A DNA stretch of 64,000 nt, taken from the NCBI RefSeq assembly GCF_032598905.1, contig NZ_CP122458.1, positions 7,899,001-7,963,000 of the forward strand, given 5' to 3'. Of this stretch, positions 44,628 through 54,153 are shown in pieces. A program made the position numbers and the translations under genes. The stretch's first letter is position 1. Every line of letters begins with the position of its first letter. The notes under the pieces are model-generated. The model was given only the letters and a program-made list of their open reading frames with translations. It had not been told where the DNA came from and did no database searches. The stretch comes from Streptomyces sp. 11x1. GTDB lineage: Bacteria; Actinomycetota; Actinomycetes; Streptomycetales; Streptomycetaceae.

Positions 44628-46403
44628 CTACAGACCGAGCTCGACCTCGAACTCGCCCGCCTCCAGGATCGCCTTGACGGCCGTCAGGTAACGGGCAGCG
44701 TCGGCGCCGTCGACCAGACGGTGGTCGTAGGAGAGGGTCAGGTAGGTCATGTCGCGGACGGCGATGACCGTGCCCTCCTCCGTCTCCAGGACGGCCGGGC
44801 GCTTGACCGTGGCACCGATGCCGAGGATCGCGACCTGGCCCGGCGGCACGATGATCGTGTCGAAGAGCGCGCCGCGCGAACCCGTGTTGGAGATCGTGAA
44901 GGTCGCGCCGGACAGCTCGTCGGGCGTGATCTTGTTGGCGCGGACCTTGCCGGCCAGCTCCGCCGTGGCCTTGGCGATACCGGCGATGTTGAGGTCACCG
45001 GCGTGCTTGATGACCGGGGTCATCAGGCCCTTCTCGGAGTCCACCGCGATACCGATGTTCTCGGTGTCGAAGTAGGTGATCGTGCCCTCGGCCTCGTTGA
45101 TCTTGGCGTTGATGGGCGCGTGCGCCTTCAGCGCCTGGGCGGCGGCCTTGACGAAGAACGGCATCGGGGAGAGCTTGACGCCCTCGCGCGCCGCGAAGGA
45201 GTCCTTCGCGCGGGCGCGCAGCTTCATCAGACGCGTGACATCGACCTCGACGACCGACGACAGCTGCGCCTGCTCGTGCAGCGCCTTGACCATGTTGTCG
45301 CCGATGACCTTGCGGATGCGCGGCATCTTGACGGTCTGGCCACGGAGGGGGGACGCCTCCAGGGAGGGCGCCTTCTTCGCGGCGGCGACCGGGGCTGCGG
45401 CGGCCGGAGCCGGGGCAGCGGCGGCCTTCGCGGCCTCGGCGGCGGTGATGACGTCCTGCTTGCGGATACGACCGCCGACGCCGGTGCCCTTGACGGAGCC
45501 CAGGTCGACACCGTTCTCGGCGGCGAGCTTGCGCACCAGCGGGGTGACGTAGGCGCCCTCGTCGGTGGCCTTGGTGGCGGCGGACGCAGGCGCCGCCGGG
45601 GCGGCTGCCGGGGCCGGGGCGGGAGCCGGAGCGGCCGGAGCAGCGGCGGCGGGTGCCGGTGCCGGGGCGGCCGGCGCGGGTGCCGGAGCCGGAGCGGCGG
45701 GGGCGGGCGCCGGGGCGGCCGGCGCCGGGGCAGCGGCGGCGGGTGCCGGTGCCGGGGCCGGGGCAGCCGCCGGAGCGGCACCAGGGGCGCCGATGACGGC
45801 CAGCTTGGCGCCGACCTCGGCGGTCTCGTCCTCGGCGACCGTGATCTCCAGCAGCACGCCGGAGGTGGGCGCCGGGATCTCGGTGTCGACCTTGTCCGTG
45901 GAGACCTCGAGCAGCGGCTCGTCGGCCTCGACGGAGTCGCCGACCTCCTTCAGCCAGCGGGTGACGGTGCCCTCGGTGACGGACTCGCCGAGCGCCGGGA
46001 GGACCACGTCGGTGCCCTCGGCGGAGCCGCCGCCGGTGGCCGCCTCGGCGGTCGGGGCCGGAGCGGGGGCCTCCTGCTCGGTGGAGGGCTGGGCCGCGGC
46101 GGGCTCGGGGGCCGGCGCCGGGGCCTCCTCGGCGGCCGGAGCGGGGACGGCGGCGGGCGCGCCCGTGCCGTCGTCGATCAGCGCCAGCTCGGCGCCGACC
46201 TCGACGGTCTCGTCCTCGGCGACCTTGATGGAGGCGAGGATGCCTGCGGCGGGGGAGGGGATCTCGGTGTCGACCTTGTCGGTCGAGACCTCGAGCAGCG
46301 GCTCGTCGGCCTCTACGCGCTCACCCTCGGCCTTCAGCCAGCGGGTGACAGTGCCCTCGGTGACGCTCTCGCCGAGCGCCGGAAGGGTTACGGAAACCGC
46401 CAT
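44628..46403 (-). CDS. sucB: 2-oxoacid dehydrogenase E2 (dihydrolipoamide acyltransferase)
   Basis: 591 residues with two lipoyl domains (about 1-80 and 135-210), each with the lipoylated Lys in [10 protein letters not shown] (Lys43 in the first). A long Ala/Pro-rich linker (about 215-285) precedes a peripheral subunit-binding domain ([20 protein letters not shown]) and the acyltransferase core ending [17 protein letters not shown] with catalytic His and Asp. [18 protein letters not shown] is usual for SucB-type E2. In actinobacteria this E2 may serve both pyruvate and 2-oxoglutarate complexes. It needs LipA/LipB for lipoylation. lpd is directly upstream. Confidence 0.95.
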   Translation of the reverse strand: MAVSVTLPALGESVTEGTVTRWLKAEGERVEADEPLLEVSTDKVDTEIPSPAAGILASIKVAEDETVEVGAELALIDDGTGAPAAVPAPAAEEAPAPAPEPAAAQPSTEQEAPAPAPTAEAATGGGSAEGTDVVLPALGESVTEGTVTRWLKEVGDSVEADEPLLEVSTDKVDTEIPAPTSGVLLEITVAEDETAEVGAKLAVIGAPGAAPAAAPAPAPAPAAAAPAPAAPAPAPAAPAPAPAPAAPAPAPAAAAPAAPAPAPAPAAAPAAPASAATKATDEGAYVTPLVRKLAAENGVDLGSVKGTGVGGRIRKQDVITAAEAAKAAAAPAPAAAAPVAAAKKAPSLEASPLRGQTVKMPRIRKVIGDNMVKALHEQAQLSSVVEVDVTRLMKLRARAKDSFAAREGVKLSPMPFFVKAAAQALKAHAPINAKINEAEGTITYFDTENIGIAVDSEKGLMTPVIKHAGDLNIAGIAKATAELAGKVRANKITPDELSGATFTISNTGSRGALFDTIIVPPGQVAILGIGATVKRPAVLETEEGTVIAVRDMTYLTLSYDHRLVDGADAARYLTAVKAILEAGEFEVELGL

Positions 46404-46463
46404 GGTTTCTGTTGCTCCTTAACGATTGCGGAAGTCTGGATCGTCGCTTCGTCGACCGAGGGG

Positions 46464-47852
46464 TCAGTCGTGCGAGTGCAGCGGCTTGCCCGCGAGAGCC
46501 AGGTGGGCCTCGCCGAGCGCCTCGCTCTGCGTCGGGTGGGCGTGGATCAGCTGGGCGACCTCCGCGGGGAGGGCTTCCCAGTTGTAGATCAGCTGGGCCT
46601 CGCCCACCTGCTCGCCCATGCGGTCGCCGACCATGTGGACGCCGACCACGGCACCGTCCTTGACCTGGACGAGCTTGATCTCGCCCGAGGTGTTCAGGAT
46701 CTTGCTCTTGCCGTTGCCCGCGAGGTTGTACTTCAGAGCGACGACCTTGTCCGCACCGTAGATCTCCTTGGCCTTGGCCTCGGTGATGCCGACGGAGGCG
46801 ACCTCGGGGTGGCAGTACGTCACCCGGGGGACACCGTCGTAGTCGATCGGAACGGTCTTCAGGCCGGCCAGACGCTCCGCCACCAGGATGCCCTCGGCGA
46901 AGCCGACGTGCGCGAGCTGGAGCGTCGGGACCAGGTCACCGACGGCGGAGATGGTCGGGACGTTCGTGCGCATGTACTCGTCGACCAGGACATAGCCGCG
47001 GTCCATGGCGACGCCCTGCTCCTCGTAGCCGAGACCGGCGGAGACCGGGCCACGGCCGACGGCGACGAGCAGGACCTCGGCCTCGAACTCCTTGCCGTCG
47101 GCGAGGGTGACCTTGACACCGTCCTGGGTGTACTCGGCCTTCGAGAAGAAGGTGCCCAGGTTGAACTTGATGCCGCGCTTGCGGAAGGCGCGCTCAAGAA
47201 GCTTCGAGCTGTTCTCGTCCTCGACCGGGACGAGGTGCTTCAGGCCCTCGATGACGGTGACCTCGGAGCCGAAGGACTTCCACGCGGAGGCGAACTCGAC
47301 GCCGATGACGCCGCCGCCCAGGATGATCGCGGACTTGGGCACGCGGTCCAGGACGAGAGCGTGGTCCGAGGAGATGATGCGGTTGCCGTCGATCTCCAGG
47401 CCCGGCAGCGACTTCGGCACGGAGCCGGTCGCCAGCAGGACGTGACGGCCCTGGACGCGGCGGCCGTTCACATCGACGGAGGTCGGGGAGGACAGACGGC
47501 CCTCACCCTCGATGTAGGTGACCTTGCGGGAGGCGACGAGACCCTGCAGACCCTTGTAGAGGCCGGAGATCACGCCGTCCTTGTACTTGTGCACACCGGC
47601 GATGTCGATGCCCTCGAAGGTGGCCTTCACACCGAACTGCTCGCTCTCGCGGGCCTGGTCGGCGATCTCGCCCGCGTGGAGCAGGGCCTTCGTGGGAATG
47701 CATCCCCGGTGCAGGCAGGTGCCGCCGACCTTGTCCTTCTCGATCAGGGCGACGTCCAGGCCCAGCTGAGCCCCGCGCAGGGCCGCGGCGTAACCACCGC
47801 TACCACCGCCGAGGATCACTAGGTCGAAAACGGTGCTGGCGTCGTTCGCCAC
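46464..47852 (-). CDS. lpdA: Dihydrolipoyl dehydrogenase (E3)
   Basis: 462 residues. FAD-binding VILGGGSGGYAAALRGAQLG, redox-active disulfide in GGTCLHRGCIPTKAL, NAD-binding IILGGGVIGVEFASAW, and the C-terminal HAHPTQSEALGEAH that supplies the His-Glu base. Reoxidises dihydrolipoyl groups of E2. The GTG at 47852 has GGAGG seven bases upstream. The sucB start lies 60 bp downstream on the same strand, so lpdA-sucB form an operon. Confidence 0.97.
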   Translation of the reverse strand: MANDASTVFDLVILGGGSGGYAAALRGAQLGLDVALIEKDKVGGTCLHRGCIPTKALLHAGEIADQARESEQFGVKATFEGIDIAGVHKYKDGVISGLYKGLQGLVASRKVTYIEGEGRLSSPTSVDVNGRRVQGRHVLLATGSVPKSLPGLEIDGNRIISSDHALVLDRVPKSAIILGGGVIGVEFASAWKSFGSEVTVIEGLKHLVPVEDENSSKLLERAFRKRGIKFNLGTFFSKAEYTQDGVKVTLADGKEFEAEVLLVAVGRGPVSAGLGYEEQGVAMDRGYVLVDEYMRTNVPTISAVGDLVPTLQLAHVGFAEGILVAERLAGLKTVPIDYDGVPRVTYCHPEVASVGITEAKAKEIYGADKVVALKYNLAGNGKSKILNTSGEIKLVQVKDGAVVGVHMVGDRMGEQVGEAQLIYNWEALPAEVAQLIHAHPTQSEALGEAHLALAGKPLHSHD

Positions 47853-48054
47853 GTCACGTCCTCCATGCATGTGCGCCGTACGCCGGTCGTCCGAGACCCG
47901 CGCGGCGGCTGGTGTCCGGCCGCTCTTCTTCGGCCCTGTGGTGGGGGCCCTGTCCTGCCGAGCCCCATCTTCGCACTTGTCGCGGGCGAACGAGACGCCG
48001 GGCCGGGGTGTGAGACACCACACGCTCACTTGAGAAGGAGGAGTGGGGCAGCGC

Positions 48055-48094
48055 GCCCTTCAGGGGCGCGGGGAACTGCGCGACCAGCCCCCAC
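48055..48094. repeat. Dispersed palindromic repeat, copy 7 (right arm only)
   Basis: Only one arm is present (TTCAGGGGCGCGGGGAACTG onward to CGACCAGCCCCCA). It ends 50 bp beyond the pepA stop, the same position as full copies. Confidence 0.8.
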
Positions 48095-48143
48095 GCCCCC
48101 GCACTCGCCGTACTGCCGACCGGATCGAGCTCCTAGGCGGACA

Positions 48144-49682
48144 TCACCCCAGGTCGCCGGAGGCGGCCCGCTCGGCCAGCCGCACCAGCGTCCGCACGGC
48201 GGTCCCGGTCCCGCCCTTCGGCGTGTACCCGAACGGCCCGCCCTCGTTGAACGCCGGCCCCGCGATGTCCAGGTGCGCCCAGGTGATGCCCTCGCCCACG
48301 AACTCCCTCAGGAACAGCCCGGCGACCAGGCCGCCGCCGTACCGCTCGCCCATGTTCGCGATGTCGGCGGTCGGCGAGTCCATGCCCTTGCGCAGGTGGT
48401 CCGGCAGCGGCATCGGCCACGCCGGCTCGCCGGACTCCTCGGCGGCCTCGTGCACCGCGGAGCGGAACGCGTCGTCGTTGGCCATGATCCCGAAGGTCCG
48501 GTTGCCCAGCGCCAGCATCATCGCCCCGGTCAGCGTCGCCACGTCGACGATCGCGTCCGGCTTGTCCTCGGACGCCTTGGCGAGCGCGTCGGCCAGGACC
48601 AGGCGGCCCTCGGCGTCGGTGTTCAGCACCTCCACCGTCTTGCCGCTGTACATGCGCAGCACGTCACCCGGGCGGGTGGCGGAGCCGGACGGCATGTTCT
48701 CGGCGAGGGCGAGCCAGCCCGTGACGTTGACCTCCAGCTTGAGCCGGGCGGCGGCGACGACCGCGGCGAACACGGCGGCGGCACCGCTCATGTCGCACTT
48801 CATCGTCTCGTTGTGCCCGGCGGGCTTGAGCGAGATACCGCCCGAGTCGTACGTGATGCCCTTGCCGACGAACGCCAGGTGCTTCTTCGCCTTGGAGCTG
48901 GTGTACGACAGCTGCACCAGCCGGGGCGTGGCAGCCGAGCCGGCGCCGACGCCGAGAATGCCGCCGTAGCCGCCCTTGGCGAGCGCCTTCTCGTCGAGGA
49001 CGGTCACCTTGATGCCGTGCTCCTTGGCCGCGGTCTGCGCGACGGCGGCGAAGGCCTCGGGGTCGAGGTCGTTCGGCGGGGTGTTGATGAGGTCGCGGGC
49101 GCGGTTCAGCTCCTCGGTCACCGCGACCGCGCGCTCGACGGCCGCCTTGTGGGCCTTGTCGCGAGGCTTCGCGCCGAGCAGGACGACATCGGCGAGCGGC
49201 GCCTTGCCGTTCTTCGCCTTCGCGTCCTTGCCCTGTTCCTTGTAGGCGTCGAAGGAGTACGCGCCGAGCAGCGCACCCTCGGCGACGGCGGCCACGGCGG
49301 CGGCGTCGACCACGGGCAGCGCGAACGCGGCCTTCTTCGTGCCGGTCAGGGCACGGGCCGCGGCACCGGCCGCGCGGCGCAGCGTCTCCGCGTCGAACGA
49401 GCCGTCCTTCTCGGGCACCGTGCCCAGGCCCACCGCCACCACGAGCGGAGCCTTGAAGCCGGACGGCGCGGGCAGCTTGGTCACCTCGCCCTCGGCGCCC
49501 GCGGCGCCGAGGGTCTCCAGGAGGCCGGCCAGCTTGCCGTCGTACGCCTGGTCCACGGCCTCGGCACCCGGCGCTACGACCAGGTCCCCGGACCGGGATG
49601 CAGGGCCCTTCGCGACACCGACCACGAGCGCGTCGACCCGGAGGCCCGACGCGGTGGCGGTGCTGAGAGTGAGAGCAGTCAC
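48144..49682 (-). CDS. pepA: Leucyl aminopeptidase (M17)
   Basis: 512 residues. Metal-binding and catalytic motifs: VGKGITYDSGGISLKP, DMSGAAAVFAA, and the family signature NTDAEGRLVLADAL. Removes N-terminal residues from peptides; some PepA proteins also bind DNA. The start is a GTG at 49682 giving TALTLSTATASG. The N-terminal 170 residues are the variable domain. Cytoplasmic. Confidence 0.96.
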   Translation of the reverse strand: MTALTLSTATASGLRVDALVVGVAKGPASRSGDLVVAPGAEAVDQAYDGKLAGLLETLGAAGAEGEVTKLPAPSGFKAPLVVAVGLGTVPEKDGSFDAETLRRAAGAAARALTGTKKAAFALPVVDAAAVAAVAEGALLGAYSFDAYKEQGKDAKAKNGKAPLADVVLLGAKPRDKAHKAAVERAVAVTEELNRARDLINTPPNDLDPEAFAAVAQTAAKEHGIKVTVLDEKALAKGGYGGILGVGAGSAATPRLVQLSYTSSKAKKHLAFVGKGITYDSGGISLKPAGHNETMKCDMSGAAAVFAAVVAAARLKLEVNVTGWLALAENMPSGSATRPGDVLRMYSGKTVEVLNTDAEGRLVLADALAKASEDKPDAIVDVATLTGAMMLALGNRTFGIMANDDAFRSAVHEAAEESGEPAWPMPLPDHLRKGMDSPTADIANMGERYGGGLVAGLFLREFVGEGITWAHLDIAGPAFNEGGPFGYTPKGGTGTAVRTLVRLAERAASGDLG

Positions 49683-50745
49683 GGTGGTGAAATCTCGCTT
49701 CCGATTGAGTTTCGGTGGCCGAACGGATGGGTCGACGTGCCGGGAACGAGCCTAGGCCCTTGTTCGGCCCATCGGACCTGGAGCGTCGGCCGGTTGCGCC
49801 GCGCCGTTCGTATGGCGTCCGCTGCGACCAGCCTCCCCGACTTTGCCTCCCGGACGTGCAGGGAGATCCCCATGGCTGAGGGATAGGGGGATCCCTTATC
49901 GCGGCTGCGCGGGGCGCGCGTCCATGGTCCTCGCGCGTGGTGGCGACCGTCTTCGCGCGTAGCGTCGGAGCCCGATTTCGATCATCCCTGCGGGCGTTCA
50001 CCCCTATGTGGCTTCATGGTCATTTTCGTGCCCTCGTGTGGCCTGACCTGGGTGAGACTCGTCCCGCCGGTGAGTGATCAACTCATCTCATCGGTCTGCA
50101 TCGTTTCCACAGCTTCCCCTCGGTGCGGCCGTTCAGTCCGGCCCCGGGGGAACTTCTCGGGGAAAGGGCGAACATGGTGCACAGCATCGACCAAGTGGCC
50201 TCCGAACCAAGCGAGTTCGAGCACCAACGACGGCTCGCCGCAGCCGTCCGGGGCGCCGGCGCCGACACCCTCGCCCTCAACCGCGGAGGGCTCGGGGCGC
50301 GGTGTGCCATCTGGTGCACGGGGTGCCGCCGGGCATCGACGTCACGTCTCGATGGGTGAGGGACGGGAAGATGCCCGTTCCGGCCCGCCAGGCGCCGTCC
50401 GGAACGTGGCTGGTCGCTGAGCCCGCTCCGGCCGTCTCTGCGATCTTCCGCAGTAACTGGTACCGGAGTGGCCGGAGACCAGGACACCGCCCCGGCGGTG
50501 CCGAAGCCTCGTGGAGCCGACCAGAAGACCCGCACCACCCCGTACCCGCCGCAAGGCCGGTACGGGGCGGGCAGGTGGCACAACCCTGCCGCACCAGCGG
50601 CAGACAGAAACGAGAGACCGTACTCATGCCGAGCCCCTGACGCTCTGGTGATGAGACGGGCCTTCCGGGCCGAAATGCCCGGAGCGCTGAGACCCGACTA
50701 CGGTCTCAGCAACGGTACGTTGCCGCACGCCTTGGAGCCCCCACG
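49683..50745. other. 1.06-kb region with likely gene relics
   Basis: No intact gene is convincing. It holds the pepA promoter region, then a frame with HSIDQVASEPSEFEHQRRLA from 50174 that stops at 50359, and an IS607-type relic near 50335-50430. Reading frames overlap on both strands without clear codon bias, as in decayed DNA. Confidence 0.5.
50323..50470 (+). pseudogene. IS607-type TnpA N-terminal relic
   Basis: One frame reads TSRWVRDGKMPVPARQAPSG then TWLVAEPAPA. This resembles the N-terminal MerR-like helix-turn-helix of IS607 serine transposases (pattern RWFRdGxLPVPA...P.GTxLV). Neither the resolvase catalytic domain nor a TnpB gene follows, so at most a fragment remains. Confidence 0.45.
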
Positions 50746-51555
50746 ATGAGTCGCGTCCTCGCCCGCAGCGCCCTGCTGCCCCTCCTCCTGCTGATGGCGG
50801 GGTGCACGAGCGCCTCCGACGACCGGCCCGGCACCGGACGGGCGACGGGCGAGACCGCCCGCTGGCGACCGGAGCCGGGCACCGAGTGGCAGTGGCAGCT
50901 CAGCGGGCGCCTGGACACCTCCGTCGACGTCCCCGTGTACGACATCGACGGCTTCGACCAGTCGGCCGACACCGTCGCCGAGCTGCACGACGACGGCCGC
51001 AAGGTCATCTGCTACCTCTCCACCGGGGCCTGGGAGGACTGGCGTCCGGACGCCGGCGACTTCCCGAAGGCGGTGATAGGCAAGGGCAACGGCTGGGAGG
51101 GCGAACGCTGGCTCGACATCCGCGCCACCGACGTCCTCGAACCGCTGATGGCCGCCCGTATCGACATGTGCGCGGAGAAGGGCTTCGACGCGGTCGAGCC
51201 CGACAACATGGACGGCTACCGCAACGACACCAGCTTCCCCCTCACGGCCGCCGACCAGCTCCGCTACAACCGCCTCGTCGCCCGTCTCGCCCATGAACGG
51301 GGCCTCGCGGTCGGCTTGAAGAACGACCTCGACCAGATACCCGAACTCGTCGACGACTTCGACTTCGCGGTCAACGAACAGTGCGCCCAGTTCGAGGAGT
51401 GCGAGGACCTCACCCCGTTCATCGAGGCGGACAAGGCCGTCTTCCACGTCGAGTACGAGATGGAGACGGGCGACTTCTGCCCCGAGGCCCGCCGCTTGGA
51501 GCTGAGCTCGCTGCTGAAGAAGTGGGAGCTGGGGGTGTGGCGGAAGGCCTGCTGA
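50746..51555 (+). CDS. GH114 endo-alpha-1,4-polygalactosaminidase-like lipoprotein
   Basis: 269 residues. Signal peptide with lipobox LLMAGC (Cys near residue 19). The mature domain is a GH114 barrel: YDIDGFDQSADTVAELHDDG, KVICYLSTGAWEDWRPDAGD, FDAVEPDNMDGY and FAVNEQCAQFEECED. The family hydrolyses polygalactosamine-type polymers, made by fungi and some bacteria as exopolysaccharide. Anchored outside the cell, it could remodel or degrade such matrix. Start at the ATG at 50746. Confidence 0.9.
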   Translation: MSRVLARSALLPLLLLMAGCTSASDDRPGTGRATGETARWRPEPGTEWQWQLSGRLDTSVDVPVYDIDGFDQSADTVAELHDDGRKVICYLSTGAWEDWRPDAGDFPKAVIGKGNGWEGERWLDIRATDVLEPLMAARIDMCAEKGFDAVEPDNMDGYRNDTSFPLTAADQLRYNRLVARLAHERGLAVGLKNDLDQIPELVDDFDFAVNEQCAQFEECEDLTPFIEADKAVFHVEYEMETGDFCPEARRLELSSLLKKWELGVWRKAC

Positions 51556-51579
51556 CCCCTGGCAGGAGGGGCAGGGAGC

Positions 51580-52389
51580 TCAGCCGAGGGTGAAGACCAC
51601 CAGCGCCGCCGTCGTCGCCGTCTCCGCGAGACCGCCGAACACATCACCGGTGACGCCCCCGAACCGCCGGACGCAGTGCCGCAGGAGCACCTCGGCGGCC
51701 GCACAGGCGAGGACGACCGCGAGGACCGTACGGCCGATGTCGTACGGCCCGAGCAACGCGCCCGTGCCCGCCGCCACGCACCCGGTCAACGCGGCCACGA
51801 GCAGCGCGCCGCGCACCGGCACCACCCCGGCCACCGCCGCCCCCAGCCCCTCCGGCCGGGCGGCGGGCACCCCGGCCCGCGCGGCCAGGGTCAGGGCCAG
51901 CCGGGCGGCGGTCGCGCCGACCACCGCCGCGAGCGCGCCCAGCGCCCAGGACTCGCCGTACGCCTCGGTGAGCGCGGCGACCTGGGCCAGCAGGACGAGG
52001 ACGAGGGTGACGACACCGAACGGCCCGATGTCCGACTGCTTCATGATCCGCAGGGCGTCCTCGGCGGGCCTGCCGCTGCCGAGGCCGTCGGCGGTGTCGG
52101 CGAGCCCGTCCAGGTGCAGGCCCCGGGTGAGGGCGGCCGGTACGGCGACGGAGGCCACGGCGGCGAGCAGCGGCCCGGCCCCCAGGAACAGCAGAAGGCC
52201 GCCGAGCAGGGCCGCGCCCAGGCCGACGACCAGCCCGGCGACGGGCGCGCACAGCATCCCGGCGCGCGCCGCCTCACGGTCCCAGCGGCGCACGGTCACC
52301 GGCAGCACAGTGAGGGTGCCGAAGGCGAACCGCAGGCCGTCGGCGGGCGTCGGACGGGACGGGGCAGGGGGCTCGGGGGTCGTGGACAC
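51580..52389 (-). CDS. cobS: Adenosylcobinamide-GDP ribazoletransferase
   Basis: 269 residues, integral membrane with about six helices. DGLRFAFGTLTVLPV at the N-terminus, GLHLDGLADTADGLGSG (substrate/metal Asp-rich motif) and MKQSDIGPFGV are diagnostic. Joins adenosylcobinamide-GDP to alpha-ribazole in the last step of adenosylcobalamin synthesis. cobT and the cobU fusion are within 6 kb on the same strand. Confidence 0.95.
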   Translation of the reverse strand: MSTTPEPPAPSRPTPADGLRFAFGTLTVLPVTVRRWDREAARAGMLCAPVAGLVVGLGAALLGGLLLFLGAGPLLAAVASVAVPAALTRGLHLDGLADTADGLGSGRPAEDALRIMKQSDIGPFGVVTLVLVLLAQVAALTEAYGESWALGALAAVVGATAARLALTLAARAGVPAARPEGLGAAVAGVVPVRGALLVAALTGCVAAGTGALLGPYDIGRTVLAVVLACAAAEVLLRHCVRRFGGVTGDVFGGLAETATTAALVVFTLG

Positions 52390-52459
52390 CGGCGCAGGCT
52401 ACCCGTCGCGGTGGACCGGCTCGGCGGCGCCCGGGAGCAGTACTGGATAGAGTTCGCAT

Positions 52460-53215
52460 ATGGGTTACTGGTGGGAGCGGAACGTCATCGAGCCGGGCAA
52501 ACTGCCGCTGCTGTTCGCGCTCGCCGCGTTCATCCTGACGTTCCTGATCACCCGGGTCGTCACCCGGCTCATCCGCGCCGGCAAGGGGCCGTTCCGCAAC
52601 ATCAGCGGCAGCGGTGGCGTCCACATCCACCACGTCGTCCCCGGAGTCCTCCTCACCATCGCCGGCGGCTTCGGCGCGGTGGCCAGCGACGGGCACGGTC
52701 TCGGCGCGCTGATCTCCGCCGTGCTGTTCGGCATGGGCGCGGGTCTGGTGCTGGACGAGTTCGCGCTGATCCTGCACCTCGACGACGTGTACTGGAGCGA
52801 GGCCGGCCGCAAGAGCGTCGAGATGGTCGTGCTGACGGCCGCCCTGGTGGGGCTGATGCTGGTCGGCTTCCTGCCCTTCGGCGTCAACGACCTCAGCGAG
52901 GAGGAACTCCAGGACCGGGGAGCCGTCATGGTCAGCATGGGGACGAACTTCCTCGTCGCCCTGATCGCCCTCGCCAAGGGCAAGGCCCGCACCGCCATCT
53001 TCGGCGTGATCATCCCGATCGTCGCCGTCGTCGGAGCCGTCCGGCTGGCCCGCCCCACATCCGCCTGGGCCCGCCGCTTCTACCGCCGCAGACCGCGCGC
53101 CCGCGCCCGCGCCTGGAAGCGCGCCTACCGCCACGACCGCCGCTGGGCGGGCCCCAGCCGCCGCTTTCAGGACTGGATCGGCGGCACCCCGGACGCGACC
53201 CCCGAGCGCCACTGA
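52460..53215 (+). CDS. Polytopic membrane protein, 251 residues
   Basis: Four to five predicted helices: LPLLFALAAFILTFLITRVV, VLLTIAGGFGAVASDGHGLG, VVLTAALVGLMLVGFLPFG, and TAIFGVIIPIVAVVGAV. GSGGVHIHHVVPGVLL contains a conserved-looking His cluster in the first extramembrane loop, possibly a metal site. The C-terminus is strongly Arg-rich. I recognise no family. It overlaps the rhomboid-like gene by 49 bp tail to tail. Confidence 0.85.
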   Translation: MGYWWERNVIEPGKLPLLFALAAFILTFLITRVVTRLIRAGKGPFRNISGSGGVHIHHVVPGVLLTIAGGFGAVASDGHGLGALISAVLFGMGAGLVLDEFALILHLDDVYWSEAGRKSVEMVVLTAALVGLMLVGFLPFGVNDLSEEELQDRGAVMVSMGTNFLVALIALAKGKARTAIFGVIIPIVAVVGAVRLARPTSAWARRFYRRRPRARARAWKRAYRHDRRWAGPSRRFQDWIGGTPDATPERH

Positions 53216-53877
53216 CGGACTGCCTGCGCCGCGCAGACCACCAGGACCGCCGCGATGGCCGCCAGATGCTCCTTGCCCGCGAGGTTCTCCTTCACCAGCA
53301 CCTCGACTGCCATCGCCACGACCACCGTGCCCGCCGTGACATACGCCCGGTACCGCCAGCCCGCGTACACGGCGAGCCCGACCACGGCCGCCGACGGGCC
53401 GGTGTCCACGACCTGCGCGTCCGACGCGGGCAGCCCCAATAGGGGGACGTCCGGACCGAGCGCGACGCCCACGCGCGCGTACAACGTGCCGGCCAGCGTG
53501 GCCAGGTACGCGACCGCGAGGGTCCGCAGCCGTCCCAGACAGATCTCCGCGATACCGAACACGATCAGGATCTGCGCCAGCGCGCCCCACACCGGCAGGT
53601 CCAGCGCCGGTACGAACAGGGAGAGCGGGGTGCGCGCCAGGGCCGTCCAGAGCGGGTCCTCCGCCCGTACGGCGCCGACGTTCTCGACGAACCGGTAGCC
53701 CCAGGACTGCTGGTGCGTGACGTGGACGACGGCCGCGAGACAGACGGCCGTGACCGTCATCCAGATCGCGCGCAGCCGACGGCGGGCCAGGGGCGGGCGC
53801 ACGGCGGCGTACAGGAGCCCCCACTCTGCGCGGGCCCAGCGGGTGGCCCTGCCCGTACGCGTCTGCTTCACCCTCAC
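53167..53877 (-). CDS. Rhomboid-like membrane protein
   Basis: 236 residues with six predicted helices. A GPSAAVVGLAVY motif resembles the rhomboid GxSx catalytic Ser region, and EHLAAIAAVLVV near the C-terminus could supply the catalytic His; the usual WR loop is not clear. It may be a protease or an inactive relative. Its 3' end overlaps the convergent membrane gene by 49 bp. Confidence 0.75.
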   Translation of the reverse strand: MRVKQTRTGRATRWARAEWGLLYAAVRPPLARRRLRAIWMTVTAVCLAAVVHVTHQQSWGYRFVENVGAVRAEDPLWTALARTPLSLFVPALDLPVWGALAQILIVFGIAEICLGRLRTLAVAYLATLAGTLYARVGVALGPDVPLLGLPASDAQVVDTGPSAAVVGLAVYAGWRYRAYVTAGTVVVAMAVEVLVKENLAGKEHLAAIAAVLVVCAAQAVRQWRSGVASGVPPIQS

Positions 53878-53979
53878 GCCGTCAGAAGACAGGACGGGGG
53901 AGTGTGAAGTTGAGCGGGGTCGGAGTGATGCTGATCTCGTCGGGTTCCTGTGGGGTGCGTTGTCGGGTGCGGCTCCGGC

Positions 53980-54118
53980 GGGGCTTCTCGCGCAGTTCCC
54001 CGCGCCCCTAAATGATCAGGTCTCCGCGGTCCTGAAGGGCGACCGGCGGCGGGCCTGAAGAGCACGGGGCGCAGCCCCTGCTTTTCAGGGGCGCGGGGAA
54101 CTGCGCGAGAAGCCCCAC
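53980..54118. repeat. Dispersed palindromic repeat, copy 8
   Basis: Arms of about 35 bp from GGGGCTTCTCGCGCAGTTCC and complement, with a 70-bp loop that carries the GGGGCGCAGCCCC hairpin. It ends 36 bp beyond the cobT stop; the CGCACCCGCACCCGACAACG tail follows. Confidence 0.9.
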
Positions 54119-54153
54119 GCACCCGCACCCGACAACGCAACCCCCGAGGCCAC

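Noticed and set aside
45565..45790. GCCGGAGC-type repeats in sucB considered as a DNA repeat element
   Set aside because: They encode the Ala/Pro-rich interdomain linker in frame, a normal feature of E2 proteins.
44430..47822. Plus-strand reading frame of 1,130 codons opposite sucB and lpd
   Set aside because: Spans two well-supported genes on the other strand and consists of biased low-complexity sequence.
49679..49873. 64-codon minus-strand frame upstream of pepA
   Set aside because: No ribosome binding site, no recognisable motif, and it covers the pepA start region.
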